This document shows positions 34,276 through 45,046 of a DNA stretch of 64,000 nt, piece by piece. The stretch is from Cryptomeria japonica (Eukaryota > Streptophyta > Pinopsida > Cupressales > Cupressaceae): the NCBI RefSeq assembly GCF_030272615.1, contig NC_081409.1, forward strand, positions 648,490,468 to 648,554,467. Direction: 5' to 3'. The translations under genes and the position numbers were made by a program. The notes under the pieces are model-generated. The model made no database searches. It worked only from the letters and a program-made list of their open reading frames with translations, and was not told the DNA's origin. How positions within the stretch are numbered: the first letter of the stretch is position 1; the number at the start of each line of letters is the position of its first letter.

Positions 34276-37010
34276 TTTTTCATATTTTTTTTGGATGGTG
34301 TCCACTTTTCTGACCACCGTCTTTGTGCACATACCCCATGTGTTCTTCCTTCTATCTAGTCTTTCCTCCATATTCAACCTAGGCCAATGATGTTCTTCCA
34401 TATTTCAGATCTTCTTTAGATAACTTACCAAACACACCATTGCTAAAGCTTCCAAAGGATAAGTGTCAGTTTCTGCCAAAAGAATATCATATGGGACAAT
34501 AGTTTAAATTTTGAAACTGCTTATGATTAGGTGTTTTCAAATTCTTTCTAGTTTTTTCCATTTATAATTTGATATACTAGTGCCCCAAATTTTACATCCA
34601 TAAAGAATCACCAGAGTGAAAAGCAAACCAAAAAGCATTCTCTTGGTTTTCCAATCCCATAGCTCAACATTTCTGCACATATTTTGTAGTGAGTACAATT
34701 CTTTCCAACCTCCTTGAATTCTTTTTGCTCTACACATTTCCCAACACAACTTCTTGTTAATATCGAGCTTGAGATATTTTTATTCATTCACAACTTCCAA
34801 CCGACTTTCTTCAAAGAGAAAGTCATTTTGTGCCTTTTTATTTCTTTTTAGAGAAAAGATAATCACTTTGGTCTTTCTAATACTAACTTGCATCTCAACT
34901 TCTTAGCAAAATGCTTCAAGTGTCTTCAAGTGTTCTCTCAAAGCTTTGACAATTTTAGCAATTAATACGAGATCACCCATGTATAGAATTACTTTATTAC
35001 ATAATTATCCAAGTGGTTTCCTTCTCTGCTAGTATTGTTTAGCCATTCTTCTAACTTGTCAATGTATAGCCCAAACAACGTTGGGGACATTGGACATCCT
35101 TGTTTGACCCCAATATCACTGTCAAAAGATTCTGACATTCCCTCCAAGGTTTTGATTTTAGCCTTGACCTACTCTTATAGCCTATGAACTGCAACCCTAA
35201 GCTTATTGGGAACACCCAATTCTTCCATCCTCTTCCACAGTTTATCTCGTGGGACTGTATCAAAAGCTTTTCTAAAATCTACAAAACAGTAAAATGCCTC
35301 ACCCGTTTGGGTAATATTCCATAATATTTGAACCAAGAACCTAAGTGTAACACCATGGTCTATAGTAGAATGTTTTGACCTGAAACCAACCTGTCCTTTG
35401 GCTCTTTTTCCTTCCATTTCTACCTAGCTACTAATCCTTCGTTCAACCATGAGCTTCCAAACAACTTCCCGAGAAGAGGGTTGACCATGATGGTGTGGTA
35501 ATTTGATGGATTGTTAATATCACCGCTTTTGTGAAGGGGGACCACAACACTAGTCCAATTTTCTAGAAAACCCTCTTGGGTGACATTGTTGAAGATGCAG
35601 TTGATATGAGGTGCAGGGACCTCAATAACCCACTTTAGATATTTTGCTTGCAGTCTATCTATATCTCGTGCCTTTCACCCTACAAACCTTTTTGTGCCTT
35701 GTTTGATATCTTCAATGGTGAAAAGTTCAGTAGTGACATTGATTATCGAAACTTCCTATTTATCTTGGTCACATTCATATAGCATCTTTGCATATTCAAA
35801 CCACTGACCTCCTGTGATATTGTTCTCTATTTGATTTCTCTTTTGTTGTAGCTCTTTCCAGAATCTTTTGGGGTTTTGCTTTCCAAGGGTAATCAATATT
35901 TCGTTCTCATTTTTACTTTCCTTGTCCATGCCCCCCTCTCGCAAATTTCTTTTTCCTAACTTGCATTCCGCATCAAACCAAAGATTTTTCGGGAAATTGT
36001 TCTTTGATGGTCTTCTAGATCTAGTTCTTTTACACATAAGTAGAGCTTTGTGAATTGAGGGGACCAACATATCCTTGCCTACAAGATGATCACGATTATT
36101 TTCTAATTCCTTAATAACCCATTTGAGGGCAACCTTGAATATTTTCTAATTCTCTTGAGTCGTGATTATTCTCCCTTGTGAGGGTGCTTTCTTTTGTTTA
36201 GGATGTGTTTGTTCTTCCTGCTACATGTTTATGTAAATGACCAACTTTAGATATATTGGGTTATGATTTGAGTTTATCCCTAGTGGATATTCTCCTGTCT
36301 TCAATTCTATTAACCTTGAAGTGTGATCTTGTGACCAAATAACATAGTCAACAACACTTTGATCATTGTATGTTCCACAAGTAATGTTTCTAGATTCTGG
36401 TCATGTGTTTATACCATTACATATGACCATGTTGTGCAAACTGCATAAACTCAACAATTCTGCCCCAAAATGAGTATCATTGCCCTTACTGTCCTGTGAA
36501 GTTCTTTCCTAGTTTTGAGCACTCTCCTCTTCTAACCATAGAGGGTCACCTTTTTCTTTGCAACTCCTTTCCAAATTAAGGGCTTGGTTGTTTGTTGTCC
36601 TAGCATTAAAGTCACCTATTATTAAGACTTCCCCCATGGTATTAAATACAAAAATATCTTTTTTTAGTGAGGAATACAGGTCTTCTCAATTTAGGTTCCT
36701 TTTCTTATATGATTTTGAGCCTTTTGGAGCAAAATAGCATGCTGTCAACCTTATAGTTACTTGATTTTCTGTTATTTTCAATCATATATATTGCTTGTTT
36801 GGGTCTTCTTTTTCTTGTCCTTTGCCACTATCAGTTCATTCATTCCACACTGAAGCTTTTGTGTATCCCTCAAACTCTAGAACTTTATATCCTTCATGCT
36901 CATGTGTCTCTGTAAGAACTATAATATCTTTATATGTTTCTATGGGCCCTAAACTAGGTTCTCTTTTGCATGGGAAACCTCTACAATTCTAGCTTACCAT
37001 TGTTAAGTAT
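34270..37010 (-). mobile_element. Endonuclease/RT LINE (possibly RTE-like), decayed
   Basis: One element read leftward: endonuclease, RT, C-terminal region. The 5' end is near 37010 and the 3' end is lost at about 34270, where the upstream region of the neighbouring gene begins. The C-terminal text matches the fragment at 39745-40640, so the two belong to one family. Confidence 0.8.
34290..37000 (-). pseudogene. LINE endonuclease-reverse transcriptase
   Basis: APE-type endonuclease: NCRGFPCKREP (36980), VLTETHEHEGYKV (36920, catalytic Glu kept) and LIIGDFNARTTN (36620, D-x-N kept). The RT has GFRSKHSTIDHGVTLRFL and FVDFRKAFDTVPRDKLW (35400-35240). The catalytic YADD box reads YMGDLVLIAK near 34985, so the first Asp is lost. 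The C-terminus has LYGCKIWGTSISNYKWKKLE (34600) and AETDTYPLEALAMV (34460). More than ten stops and shifts make it inactive. Confidence 0.8.
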
Positions 37011-37019
37011 TCCCGGGGG

Positions 37020-38850
37020 GCCTCAAATTCCTATTTTTTATGTCAATTTGTCGCTGATTCGAGCCTTTCCATTTTGTAACCAAGCTTATTTTCCGATGTC
37101 TCTTGCTACCTTTACTTTTTCCCACTCTATTCACCTTTCTTCTTGTTGAATTATTGGGCCGCAACTAAACTGGCTCCAAAACCACACAGTACAGATCAAT
37201 AACCTTCATGTTATTAATTTTTGCAAAAATTATAGATTGTTGATTGTGATCAACATAATTAGGTACGGATTTGATTTTTCAATTTAAAAAAAAAAAATCA
37301 ATAACACGAGTTTTGGAGCTAGTTTAGCCACATCCTCATTATTGTTAGGTCCTCATCTAGATATATTTGTGTACCTTTGAGGAACCTTTTGTTTCTTAGT
37401 ATCATTTTTTTTTAATCTCCTATAATCTTTAATGTAACCCTTACATGTCTGCCCCAAGGTAACATTCCAGTCATAGGCCTCTCAACTTGTTTACCCCTTT
37501 AAAGTTTTATATTGTTTCAACATTGTTGGTTGTGCAATCCGTTGATCTATAATATTTTTGACACCCGATTCTTCAGTATCGTTGTTTGAAACACCCGAAT
37601 CTTAAGCAGGGGTCCCATGAGGGGAGCTTAAGCTCTATTTTTAAGGAAGAGGTGGTCCCATGAATAAATTTTTTTGTGCTGGAGGATTATTTGAAATCTT
37701 TTTCAAAAAAATAGAAGCCCCTACTTTTTAGGCATGCAAATTTGAGTGGGTGAAAAAGGGGTGGGGCTAGAAATTGCCCCACCAGTTTAGGATGTTATCT
37801 CACCAGTTTAGGATGTTATCTGGCACTTGTCAAATATCTAAGTTTAATTTCTATTAAAAAATAGTTTTGTAGGGAAATAAATTATTTTTATTTGTTTTTA
37901 TTATGCACATACAAAGATATCATATTCATTAGACCACCAGCTTCCTTAAATTTTAGAATTTAAATTTTTAAGCTGAACTACACTACAAAATTCATAAGAC
38001 TGCCAGCTTTAAAATTTTCCTAAAAAATCCCAGGACTCCAACTCTGTTTTTAAGGAATCCCCCTCCATAGAACCCTCACATCAGAACTCTTGTTACTTTG
38101 TGTGTTCTCCTTTATTAGAACCACCGGTTAATTGGCTACCGTAAAAAGACTCTTTTGTTTTAAGAGTATACTAAAAACCCCCAAGGTAACATTCCCATCA
38201 TAGGCCTCGCAGCTTGTTTATCCCCTTTGAAGTTTTAAATTGTTTCAACATTGCTGGTTGTGACATCTGCCGATCTACAATGTTTTTGCCACCTGATTCT
38301 TCAGTAACTTTGTTTGAAACACCCGAATCCGCTAGGCCTCCGTTACTCTGACTATTCTGCTTCATTAGAACCTACCCTTGATTGGCTACCGTAAAAAGAC
38401 TCTTTTGTTTTAAGATTATGATTTGCTTTGACTGAAAGATTGCAATGTTTTCTTGTGCATACAAAAGGAAAACAAAAAGATGCGAGACAGGCGGGGCCAA
38501 CTGTTTCCGCTTGCGACTACAAAATCCTCGAAAGCCCATGAAAATCTTCAGTGACCAGCACATCAAAGGCCTAAACTGGCACCGAAAAGGTTGAGGTAGG
38601 TGTCCAGGGAGAGGGGGAAGGGAGGGTAGGTGTGCAGAAAGTAGGTGTTGGAAAGTAGGTGTGCAAGCCACCGCTGAAACCCTTGAAATGGGCATTGAAT
38701 GAAAGCAGTCGGTGTGACATTGAGCGAAGGCATTTTTATTAAGTTTGTTGGTGACTAAGCACGAGATTGACACGCCAAACAACAGTTACTGTGAAGAGGA
38801 CATATGGCTTGCTATTTAATTAGGTTTTGAGGAGTAAGGAAATCCACATG
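37020..38850. repeat. Non-coding stretch with shuffled direct duplications
   Basis: About 150 bp at 37454-37603 (AGGTAACATTCC...CACCCGAATC) recurs at 38183-38330. A second module (ATTGGCTACCGTAAAAAGAC...) is at 38105-38168 and again at 38355-38420. A 21-bp unit, CACCAGTTTAGGATGTTATC, is tandemly doubled at 37781-37822. No gene is supported here. Confidence 0.7.
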
Positions 38851-38852
38851 TG

Positions 38853-38862
38853 TATATATAAT
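38853..38862 (+). promoter_or_regulatory. TATA-like box upstream of the MADS exon
   Basis: TATATATAATATAAT begins at 38853, 136 bases before the MADS start codon. Composition fits a plant core promoter, but AT-rich DNA makes chance matches common. Confidence 0.4.
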
Positions 38863-38988
38863 ATAATACAAGATTGGAGCATCCATTCGTATATGCATAT
38901 GCCCATTATATGATCATTTGAGTGGTGGGAAGCTGCTGTTCGGCTGAGGGGTATTTGCAATCTGCAACTGCCGCATCTACAAAACAGA

Positions 38989-39170
38989 ATGGTGAGGGGC
39001 AAGGTGCATATGGAAAAAGTACAGGACCCTGTAAATCGTCGGGTTACGTTCTGCAAACGCAAGACATGCCTGTTGAAGAAGGGTAAGGAGCTTTCTACTC
39101 TTTGCGACGCGGAAATTGGCCTCATCATTTTCTCGCCAACGGGGAAACTTTACGAGTTTGCTAGCCCCAG
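38989..39170 (+). CDS. MADS-box gene, first exon (MIKC type, AGL12-like?)
   Basis: 182 coding bases start at ATG 38989 and end at a consensus donor CCCCAG|GTAAGG, the usual size and phase of a MIKC first exon. The translation begins [20 protein letters not shown], continues [20 protein letters not shown], and ends [13 protein letters not shown]: the full MADS DNA-binding/dimerisation domain. TFCKR is shared with AGL12/XAL1-type proteins, hence the tentative class. Odd features: the usual KRIEN is EKVQD, KRR is KRK, the conserved Gly after it is Cys, and KKA is KKG, so DNA-contacting basic residues are altered. It is uninterrupted. Later K-box exons are not seen in the window. Confidence 0.85.
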
Positions 39171-39469
39171 GTAAGGAATCTTCATTTTCCCTGTGCATTG
39201 CAGTCTCCAAGCAGTGAAAAATTACTTAAATAGTTTATTTCCAAAGTTAGTGAATTTTGAAATATAAAATTTAGCTTTTGCACATGCCGAAATCTAGAAG
39301 AAAATTGTGTAATAGATTTCTGGATTAGATTGTATGTAGAGATAAAAAGAAATCACTTATTATGTGCGGCGAGTTCTGCAGCATTAGAGGAGCAGGAGTT
39401 CCTGTAATTTTTTTTTTCGAAGGAAATCGGTCTTTTTTGACAACCTATACTTCACTAATCTCTGTGCAG

Positions 39470-39713
39470 CGTGGAGGGCACGCTATTCATCAAGTGCAAG
39501 TGGCGCTTAGATCCCGTGATTGCCGTACCCCAGTTTGTACCCTCATTCACAAGACTTGCTATACCACCTCTCGCATTCATACTTAAAACATTCATTGTCA
39601 TCATTGCACCAATGGAGAGAGGGGGTCTATGGGGTAGCGTTGTACAAAACCTGCACCGACTCATATGTGCTCATAATGAGCAGATTTTAAAAGAAGTTTC
39701 GAAGGAAGGCTAA
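39470..39713 (+). CDS. Candidate second exon joined to the MADS exon
   Basis: After a 299-bp intron, acceptor TCTCTGTGCAG| at 39469 gives a Ser codon split AG/C and a frame open for 80 codons to TAA 39711-39713. It starts SVEGTLFIKCKWR, loosely like the start of a MIKC I-region, but the rest does not resemble an I-region or K-box. It could be a read-through of unrelated DNA producing a truncated MADS protein. No transcript evidence is available here. Confidence 0.3.
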
Positions 39714-39744
39714 GTTTCTAGGACAAATCTAGGCATTTGGATAG

Positions 39745-40640
39745 AAAAGAATGAGTGAGTGAGTGAGTGAAGTGAGTTTTAATGACGTCTATGAGGTCAT
39801 TGGTTTATGAGATCGGAGTTTCATTTTGACGATTTTCAAGTTCCTTTCAATTTTGATGTTTCTATTGTGGATCTCCATCAAGAAACTCGTGTTTTTGTGA
39901 AGCCTTGCCTCTTCAAATAATTCATTTAGACTGCTCACCTTAAAATTGCTTTCATATAGTGTATGAATGTCTTCATATGCTGAACAATCAAACATGAAGT
40001 GCCGTTAGTTTTCCACCACCCCTTTATTACAGAAAAGCAAGTTTTTCCATCCCACTCTTCTCTTCTTTAGGGACTGCCCATCTACCATCTAAGATGATGA
40101 GAAACGGTTCCCAGTTGCAGAACTAGAAGTCTAACCTTTCTCTTAATTGTTATCCTTAGGTAGTCGTTTTCATCATGTTCCATTAAGGAGTTGAACTCTT
40201 TAATATAGTGTGCTTTTTTTCAACCAACTTGTTTTGTCCACATGTTAATTCTAAATTTTTCAAGCAGATACTTTTTTATCTCTTCATTATTATTGGGGCA
40301 ATCTTGCAACAAGATGTCCCACTTGCTCAACCACTTGCTATTCTACCTCATCCAAGTCCTCTTCCTTAGTTTTAATTCCTCCTCAACAACAATTTTGAGC
40401 CAGCGTTGCTTGTCCATATGTTTAACTTTTTTTAAATAGCTTAGCAAACGTATTATTGTTGAGGCCTTCGTTAGGACCATTCTTGCTTCTGTCAAGAGAA
40501 TCTCATTAGGGATCATTGATTTAACTTTGAGGCTATTAATGATAGTATGCTTTTGGATTCTTTCTAATTGTCTCTATTTGTGATTTGATAAGCTACTCCC
40601 CCAAATCTCACAACCATAAAAAACAAGTAATGTAATCAAC
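39745..40640 (-). mobile_element. 3' fragment of an endonuclease/RT LINE
   Basis: Minus-strand text FYGCEIWGSSLSNHK (40610), SLKVKSMIPNEILLTEA and LLSYLKKVKHMDKQRWLK aligns with the C-terminus of the LINE at 34270-37010. It then continues to SAYEDIHTLYESNFKVSSLN (39970) and the ORF end near 39789. The element finishes in a (GAGT)n microsatellite on the plus strand at 39749-39775 instead of poly(A), a tail type known from RTE-like LINEs. It is 5'-truncated at about 40640. Confidence 0.8.
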
Positions 40641-41370
40641 TAACCAAAGAAGGAAACCTAAGTTTTTTGGACGATGTCTATTTTTGAAAAGTAAGAAAGC
40701 TAAGTTAATCAGACAACATCTATTTAAGTTTATCGGACGACATCTATTTTTTAATATTTATATAATCAACAAATTACATAAAAGAAAGCAGTAACTGGTT
40801 GTCCTGAAAAAAATAACCGAACCACTACAAACAGTTCAAGACAAGCAAAACGCTGTGGGCAGCAACATGGCTTCCAGTATTCCACACGAGCCCAACAAAC
40901 TAATACAACATAACAAAATTACAACTTGAACTCTATATAGAAACACTTCCTAACAAACCCATAATTTGGTGTAGTTGTAAATCTGACTCACAAACACAGA
41001 CAAATCCTCCATAATCTAAATAGAAACAAACATATAATTTGGTATATTTGTAAATCTGGTTGTAAACTCAATCTCTTTATCTCCTAATATTGATAAACTA
41101 ATATTAGAACTTGTATACACCTTTTTCATGCATGACGCTTTCCTTAACAATCTTATGTGAAAAATATCTATCACTCCTACACATCTAGTGTCCTATGTCA
41201 CTACTTCCTATAGCTTGAAGATACATTGGTTCTTCTTGATCCTACTTGACATGATTATGTTGAAATTTGTTTATTTGTGTTACTCTTACTTTCTGTACCA
41301 CATGTGATATAAGCAAGATTCATTCATTGTCCAACTATACAATGGCCATCATCTTGGTGATTCCTTGTAC
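40641..41370. other. AT-rich spacer, nothing recognised
   Basis: A GACGACATCTATTT-like phrase occurs twice (40676, 40733). No coding frame, TIR or LTR end was found. Confidence 0.5.
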
Positions 41371-41504
41371 CTAAAACTCTAGATATATCTTAAATTATTT
41401 TTTAATTGTTAACAAAACTTTGCCTCTACTTCTCTAGCATAGGCAACATTCATTAGATGTAGAAAACCATTTGTAATTTGTCATGCAGATTCACCTTATT
41501 CTTT

Positions 41505-42665
41505 TAATGTACACTGAGAGGGGAGGGGAGGAGTGGGGTGGAGGTGGGGGTAGGGGTTGAATCAGTGTTTTGTAATTCACAAATTTATTAAATTAATTCT
41601 TAAACCATCGGATGAATAAGAATGAAAGTAAAGTGCAGAAATGTAAACCAATAAACCACAAAACCATAACACCAGAAATTTTACATGGAAACTCGGAAAG
41701 GGAAAAACGACGGTGGGATTTTAACTCACAATATTATTATACTTTGATTAGGAGTGTGATAATATTACAAAAAGAGGAATGCACTTGCATTCAGGCACAC
41801 AACCTAGAGCTCACTGCTCAAATACAAAAGATGGCTACAACTTGGAGGACTCACAGTATTATAAATAATTACAATAGTGTCTGAATTGAAGAATAACATC
41901 TATTAATGCCAAATAGTAGTTCCGGTTAAGCACAATTTCTCTTCTGCAACTGTTCTGTCTCTCTGCTCTGCTCTGCTGCTCTGTCATATACTGGAGCACT
42001 AAAACCTTCAATTACATTCACCAAACTTCGCACATTCACTCATATAGTCTTCTCACACTCATACTATATCATAAAATGCTCAAATGAATTGGTCTTATAT
42101 ATCAGCATCAACAAAACACGTTAATTCTCATGTCGACTTCCAAAAACCGCATAACATGCAACATGAAACGTGTAACCAACAAGTCAGCTCAGTCCATCCA
42201 CAAATCCATATGCGGGCCTAAATAAGATGAAAATAAGCATTACACATGTCGGCCCAATCTCCTTGAACTCGAAACCAATCACCGAAATCATCCCTAGGAT
42301 TCAGGATCACACATTACATCAAAATAGCTCCATTCTTCCTGAATTACCAATTACCCCACCTTCAATCTCGTTCATGAATCAACACCGGAAACTAGGATTA
42401 CAAAATAACTTGCCTCGAACGTCGAATCATCTTCCTCTACTACCGCAACCAAAGTTGTGCAACCAAAATCAAGATCTACATACTGTACTCATACTATGTC
42501 GGATACTGTATTCCATCTTTCAGACTTATGCCTAATGAATAATGCAACTTCCGGTAAATCAAATCTGCATATACCAGATATGATTTCTGAACTGAGTTGC
42601 CATCAATGACAACTCCTAAGCATTTCTTATGCATCAATCTTCCCCGGAACAATGTCTCATGCCAA
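41505..42665 (-). repeat. Degenerate copia LTR, flanked by 130-bp direct repeats
   Basis: The left end has CTGAGAGGGGAGGGG...TTGAATCAG. Further in come CATGGAAACTCGGAAAGGG and CTAGAGCTCACTGCTCAA. All match landmark phrases, in order, of the copia LTR at 1646-2698, but the rest has diverged. Segments of about 130 bp on either side (41371-41504 and 42667-42798, both with CTCTAGCATAGGCAACA) are direct copies of each other. Confidence 0.65.
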
Positions 42666-42799
42666 CAAAACTCCAGACATATCTTAAATTATTTTTTAAT
42701 TATTAACTAAACTTTGACTCTACTTCTCTAGCATAGGCAACACCCATTAGATGTAGAAAACCATTTGTGATTTGTCATAAAGATTCACCTTATTCCTAT

Positions 42800-44073
42800 T
42801 AATTAAGAGATGAAAAATATAACAATATAATCCCACTAAGTAAAGGAAAGTAAGATTTGGACACAATATACCAAACTAATGTATGCACATCCAAATAAAA
42901 AATTAAAATGATCTACTCATACAAAATCGTTTCTCAAGCATTATATTTCATCCTTAAGTGAGAAGTTAACCAGAGATAGATGATAACCTATGTAATCTAA
43001 TTTATAGATGATTGAGAATTCTACTTATAAATTAATTAAATTATTCCCTTTCCTCTAATATTGAATGATAAATTGGGTACAATATTTTGACTATTTAAAA
43101 AACCCTAATATGCATAAACATTATTATTCAAGAGGGGAAACTTAAAAAAATTACACTAGTTGATCAATAAGTTCTCTAATTGTGTTAACTAAATCAATGA
43201 TTCAATTGCTTCTAAAACAACTTCTCCATGTGTCTCAAGTAGACATTTATTCTTGAAGCCCTAATAGAATATGTCAAAAAAAATTACTAGGGTGTTCTTT
43301 ATTTTTATTTTTAGGATGCCTATCAAGTTTCCGTAAAGGGGGGAAAATGGTGGAAATGTAGTAGAGAAGGGGCCTGATATAACTTTGTCGGAAATATATG
43401 CAAAACCAAATGTTGTAGGGCTAATAAACTTTTCGTAGCCCACCAAAATCTCACCGCTTTACAAAAACTTTGGAATGTTACTGAACATTCTATACTTAAA
43501 AATTCATCATTTTTTTACAACTTCGAACATAGGACACATACATAAGGGATGAAGGAGAACAACACGTAGACAAATATGAGAAAGGGGACAAAATTGAAGA
43601 TCCCTTAGATTGATTATCTATGATGGATAATATAAGACCTAAATACACAAAAAAAAATAGGGACTCATTTTTTTTCTGGTAAGGTTTACATTGAGTATCA
43701 ACAATATTAACTAATTAATAGCACAATCGTGATGAAAAGAGATTAAAAAGAACATGGCAAGGTGTTGGTTGATATAAACACTTTTAAATGCTACCTAGGA
43801 AAGCTAAACAATATGGTTAGATTGCTTTAAGTATGAAAGTTAATTTGTCTAAAAAAATAAATAAAAATTAAATGGAAAAAGGTCATACATGAAATGGAAA
43901 AAAGTAGATCATAAGAAATAACTTATTTCATAGAATTATGAAAGTAGCTTTCTCTTTGGAAGAGTATGAGATTATAGATTATATAACTCTATATTAGCTT
44001 TACTAACACCTATTAGATGAAGCAAATATTTGGATCATTTTTTCACTTTAAAAATTGCTTCAAATTTTTACGA
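42800..44073. other. AT-rich spacer, nothing recognised
   Basis: No coding frame longer than about 60 codons reads as protein, and no terminal repeats were found. It ends where the MITE-like element begins. Confidence 0.5.
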
Positions 44074-44431
44074 GGGCTTCACTTAGTGAGCTTGGGTTAT
44101 AGCACGTGCGTTCATGGAATACTAGCTTGAGTTATAACACGTGCGTTCATGGAATACTAGCTTGGGTTATAGCACGTGCATTCATGGAATACTAAAGAAT
44201 CCTCTTATTTTCAAAAAATATTGCCCTAAACTCCTTTTTTGTCATCCCCTCCCAATATATAGACCGAATTAAAAGCCCCCCTATTTTCACCTAATATTGT
44301 ATTTTTTCATAACCGGAATTAAAAACCCCCCTATTTTCACCGATAGGCAATATATTGCACCCTCATTTTTGGGATATTAAACCCCCCAATATGAATGCAC
44401 GTGATATAATATTGCCTAACCAGTGAAGTCC
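44074..44431. mobile_element. MITE-like element, copy 1, with a triplicated 35-bp unit
   Basis: Starts GGGCTTCACTTAGTG and ends ACCAGTGAAGTCC, giving imperfect inverted ends of about 12 bp. It has no coding capacity and is 358 bp. Near the left end a 35-bp unit beginning AGCTTGGGTTATAGCACGTG is present three times in tandem (44089, 44124, 44159), each carrying CACGTG or ACACGTG. The copy at 53499-53785 has this region once. No clear target duplication is visible. Confidence 0.75.
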
Positions 44432-44636
44432 CCGTGCAAATTTCACTCTACAATTATGATAGTTCTCTAATATCAGCATCTTTGTTTGTGGTTTCTTACA
44501 AGATGATCAATTAAATTTATTTTTTTTTCAATAAAAGTGGATTATTCCACTAAACTTTTTTATTAATATTTTTTATTTTTTAAACAGGATTCAAAGAGCA
44601 TACCAGAGGAAAGAACCCTGGGAAGAAAACCTCCTG

Positions 44637-45008
44637 TCACAACCCATAAAACAAACCTATAGTATCTAACGGATCAATTATACACCTCGCCCAAAACCAC
44701 ATACAAAATGCGGTCACAACACATATAATATCAGTTTTGCATAGAGCCCATATGACAATTTGCCAAAAAAAACCCATCGGATAATTTTCAAATGTAGACT
44801 CCATAGCTGCTATCAATGGAAGAAGACAAAATTTTCCAAAGCCCTGTGCCAAATCCCATGAGCCAAAAACCTTCCTGCCAAAAAAGAAAGTATCAACAAA
44901 CCTTTGGAAAAACACTATTATATCAAATACCATGACCTCGAACTCTTCTCTAGACAACGCACATGAATACTTGAAATGAAAGGGGAAAGCGTGAATAATT
45001 ATCATCAT
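44637..45008 (-). other. Open frame in the LINE 3' UTR
   Basis: A 123-codon frame after the RNase H stop is hydrophobic and aromatic. It does not resemble the extra frame at 3909-4840. It is probably chance, listed because its length is above expectation for a 3' UTR. Confidence 0.25.
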
Positions 45009-45046
45009 AAAATTTTACATCGACATTACTCAAGAAAATCATATGA

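Noticed and set aside
34024-34401. First exon of the unknown gene extending to 34401
   Set aside because: Residues 1-45 of that frame continue the LINE C-terminus; only the part after about 34270 can belong to the gene, and its start is better placed at ATG 34032.
42227-42535. 102-codon plus-strand frame
   Set aside because: Lies in the degenerate copia LTR; no recognisable domain.
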